Below, in pieces: positions 63,201-64,000 of a stretch of 64,000 nt of DNA (position 1 is the stretch's first letter; each line of letters begins with the position of its first letter). Origin of the DNA: Bacillota bacterium. Its GTDB lineage: Bacteria; Bacillota_A; Clostridia; Lachnospirales; Lachnospiraceae. Location: contig JAEZTQ010000088.1 of NCBI GenBank assembly GCA_023443625.1, forward strand, positions 26,774 through 90,773, read 5' to 3'. The notes beneath the pieces are model-generated. The model ran no database searches. It was not told the origin of the DNA and saw only the letters and a list, made by a program, of their open reading frames with translations. The translations under genes and the position numbers were made by a program.

Positions 63201-64000
63201 GAAAAGTCAGGAAGTTCCATCAAGGCAACCTATACCTATGAGTATGATGCTAATAGTAATCGTACCAAGGAAATCAAGGTGAAAGCAGGGTCTACTCAAA
63301 CAACAACTTATACCTATGATTCCTTAAATCAGTTAATTAAGGTTTCAGATACTGATGGAACTAGAACCTATACCTATGATGAATTCAATAATAGGACATC
63401 AAAAGAAGAGAGTGGAAAGGATAAGATAAGCTATACATATAATAGCTTAAATGAACTGATAACGCAGAAGCAAGGATCAAACATAAAGAAGTACACCTAC
63501 GATGTGAGAGGTAATCTATCGGAAGAAACAGTGAATGGAATAACAACAGTAATCTATACCTTTGATTCTTGCAACATGCTCTCCAAAGTGCAAAGTATAG
63601 AAGAAAATACAGTTACGGAATATACCTATGATGGAGCTAACAATAGAACCCAGGCTACGGTTACCAAAGGATATCAACTAGTAAGTAAAAAGGAATATGT
63701 ATCGGACACCGAGACACCTTATCAGGATATTATTGTAGCAAAAGATGCTCTAACAGCAGAAGTGTCAAATTACACCCATGGTAATGGATTAGTAAGTGTT
63801 GAAACAAATGATAGTATCAGCTATTATAGAATTGATGAGAAGGATAACGTAGAAGAGATACTTAGTAGTGCTGCGACTGTACAGGCAGAGATAAGATATG
63901 ATGAGTTCGGTAATGTAAAGAATCCAGAAGCTGTAAGCATCAGCAGAAATATCTTCGCTTATACTGGACATGCCTATGAGGAAAGTACAGGATTGTATTA
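57300..64000 (+). CDS. Giant secreted YD-repeat (RHS-type) protein with three CBM3 modules, 3' end outside window
   Basis: ATG 57300 follows GGGGG; the frame runs open to the window end (2233 codons so far). Residues 1-38 are a signal peptide (LILCITLILTNMPIQANA). About 45-135 is a FlgD-type Ig-like domain (LTWDGKDQNGKIVEAGTYSV). About 313 on is the DUF6531 RHS start (NPVSLSMGNSFYTNEDISID, FNEFGMNWSHSYNYCL), then a first set of YD repeats. Three CBM3-like domains follow (about 658-805, 849-1000, 1021-1180; each with a LSDITLRYYYT strand, NFWCDWSS and HIRIAKNDW). From about 1195 come dozens of YD repeats (TTYDYDSKGNLTTVTDALGN type). The last visible residues, AYTGHAYEESTGLYY, are the RHS core end, so a variable effector tip should begin right outside. 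Confidence 0.9.
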   Translation, partial: MALPISRKRITYFLKRSLSLILCITLILTNMPIQANAAVTIKKFIKANPSVFVPSDGETADITWNFENTHVANVMIMNGTKVIDYLAKDKKYEGNYKIHKLTWDGKDQNGKIVEAGTYSVVVEPQEAIYKKYKSITSITVLNDNSQEISIAPLQNGNTFKVYGMGGSKQGVSKVTLAITKDGEDSKSIDATIVDNLWYATLPMSAYSLYDIKATISKNTKNTTKTLSAIRHVFRFSDRMVYLASAYYGDYTKDDVILLNNNLSGQYKNEGELVKSNVLILNPSKKVQQEIKLNSDTTKQHLGVIDQIQRTASTNPVSLSMGNSFYTNEDISIDGFIPLTFTRVYNSLSHSFNEFGMNWSHSYNYCLQNNGKTIAIQFDDGHMEYYTKDSTGKYVTSEGLVRDLKVNADKTYTLTVNGTQYYNFGVDGSLLNIKDLNGNTTTLTYTKGMLTKVENISGYFNITYNTDGTIQTITDSGNRRVGYTYENGQLTKLSNVNGYVRTYSYDSLSRLDKVVSPEGVTELAVKYDTSDRATSKSIFGSTYKYSYNDAGRTIICTEPNGNKITFRYTQDYRIESEEYSDGTVKYYYKDGSEKTETTEKTESTESTNTAVVAATNLSSDSKAEKTSNLSMETKVSKETARSINENTVVLLSDRTGNPDLELETHNMNTAIGSATNNTLYPKFRIINNGSTSVSLSDITLRYYYTVDGEKPQNFWCDWSSAGMGNVTGKFVKLESPTSTADYYLEVGFTSGTVKPGETVETHIRIAKNDWSVFTPGNDYSQNLSNGFTSFDKVDMFFQGNLIWGKGSLREGYVTTGEDDPDEKDNGKPEETSSSTSSEDSSKNDTQVTGVNYQLKLQMYNTGNSGATTNTIHPMMRLVNTGKNMVKLSDVTIRYYYTTDDKKTQNFWCDWSSVGQQNIKGTFHTMAEPTDKADTYLEVSFLSGAGYIDIGGQVDIHIRIAKNDWTNYDITNDYSLRAAESFADWDKVDVFVKGEKVWGEGIIPGDVVVKTEEEYIDYADTTYTPVRVEMYNTNKESRSSALSPRFRIYNTGTEAFKLSDLNIVYFYTTDGPEKQIFEVDWVGVGSKFQTGIGKGDITCDFTEVGEDNLATNCAANIGFTRNDIKLQPGEYLELHVRIHREAWTNYVQNNDYSLNPEASTYEEWSNIAVFVNDKWAYGSLPLTYAMVIDPNPDREEVYPVDTQGSYGSNTDKSGNASYYSYDDNGNITTNVDSLGNKTEYTYNKFNQTTSITDAKGNETTYDYDSKGNLTTVTDALGNKTNLTYNSLGCLTMIELEDGSSQSATYDSKGNLITSTDANGNTISFQYDSLNRITQYRDGKGNTEIYDYMADGNIAKVTDALGYTLEFEYNKDGQTTKEINENKKVTQYQYSTTTGLLIQVTDALSGVVKYQYDSMGKLTKTTKANGSVTTYEYDLFGRTTAVTDGEGGKTSYTLDVNGNVTKEIDSLGNVNKYAYDQLNRLVSYTDGEGAKTTYEYDNFGRNTKVIDALGGVTAYKYDELGNLLQITDAMGNVVKQEYSKVGLLTSYTDAEGNKTTYEYDAGGRQTKQINPIGGILSWTYDENDNLTEERDELGNTVTYTYDKLDRLTKITDALGKTTIYKYDGVGNKTEVTDALGNTTTFQYDALNNLKQVTDALGNATKYEYDKMGQLTKEINPLGNSLSYEYDKNGNQVRVTDTLGYSTSFTYDNLNRLVEKKDALGNKIAYTYDRRGNRLTEKDSKGNVTTYDYDSLGNLTKVKDALGHISEYTYDKLGNRIKNTRIGASDSQTTSYQYNKNGNRILLTDPVGKTISYEYNNMGQLVKETAKDGSATKYEYDKAGNVSKKTYGDNRSISYIYDKNNRLTLMTDWNGTTEYSYDALGQTIKVTDPKKQTVTYTWTKTGQKSTMTYPDGNQIQYDYDKAGNLIQVTDTNKGVTTYTYDNNSQLKAKKLPNGGESSYTYDGNGQLTGRVEKSGSSIKATYTYEYDANSNRTKEIKVKAGSTQTTTYTYDSLNQLIKVSDTDGTRTYTYDEFNNRTSKEESGKDKISYTYNSLNELITQKQGSNIKKYTYDVRGNLSEETVNGITTVIYTFDSCNMLSKVQSIEENTVTEYTYDGANNRTQATVTKGYQLVSKKEYVSDTETPYQDIIVAKDALTAEVSNYTHGNGLVSVETNDSISYYRIDEKDNVEEILSSAATVQAEIRYDEFGNVKNPEAVSISRNIFAYTGHAYEESTGLY

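Overview
The window looks like the chromosome of a low-GC, anaerobic, spore-former-related Firmicute. The best guess is Lachnospiraceae / Clostridium cluster XIVa. The grounds are AT-rich codon use, strong AGGAGG ribosome binding sites, LplB/YtcP-type sugar permeases, an ECF vitamin-type transporter, an Agr-type peptide signalling locus, XpaC-TelA, PII-DUF1538 and a CBM3-carrying YD-repeat protein. This is inferred from gene content only; no rRNA is present.

Layout. 1-2387: end of a LysR gene, then a DUF134-Mrp-C_GCAxxG_C_C cluster with two vestigial genes. 2457-6154: a visibly GC-richer stress block (HMA protein, P-type ATPase, RIC/hemerythrin-like protein, CRP/FNR regulator, broken ferredoxin). 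6204-10682: TetR + FMN-binding protein, an XRE-desulfoferrodoxin fusion, an M20 amidohydrolase and a DsbA-like protein. 10718-15665: an accessory stretch with an Arg-Ser repeat protein next to a protein kinase, an unknown protein, a class V aminotransferase, and a tRNA-like (Y-RNA-like) cloverleaf RNA in front of an unrecognised 464-aa protein. 15680-22154: alpha-galactosidase with AraC control and an ABC sugar importer. 22281-25020: ECF transporter operon. 25087-30038: orphan RsmH, two DEAD-box helicases and a DUF1456 protein. 30127-33465: thiol/peroxide defence (MsrAB, thioredoxin, two glutathione peroxidases, OhrR), one peroxidase being split by a 92-nt insertion. 33651-41798: beta-galactosidase, AraC, UppP, YwbE, BlaI/BlaR1. 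42053-47307: TelA-XpaC and PadR-HAAS/DUF4097. 47631-53333: complete Agr-like circuit (LytTR regulator, GHKL kinase, AgrB, a 43-aa AgrD) followed by a secreted caspase-like protein and a lipoprotein. 53388-56543: ferritin-like protein and a PII/PII/DUF1538 operon. 57300-64000: a very large secreted YD-repeat (RHS-type) protein with three CBM3 modules, running off the window end just where the variable tip would begin.

Themes: plant-oligosaccharide use (GH27, GH2, ABC importer, CBM3), oxidative and nitrosative stress control, envelope stress and cell-cell signalling. The most unusual elements are the tRNA-mimic leader with its downstream protein (14036-15665), the Arg-Ser protein/kinase pair (10787-11747), the inserted hairpin element in the peroxidase gene (31773-31871), the XRE-desulfoferrodoxin fusion (7531-8115) and the CBM3-RHS protein.
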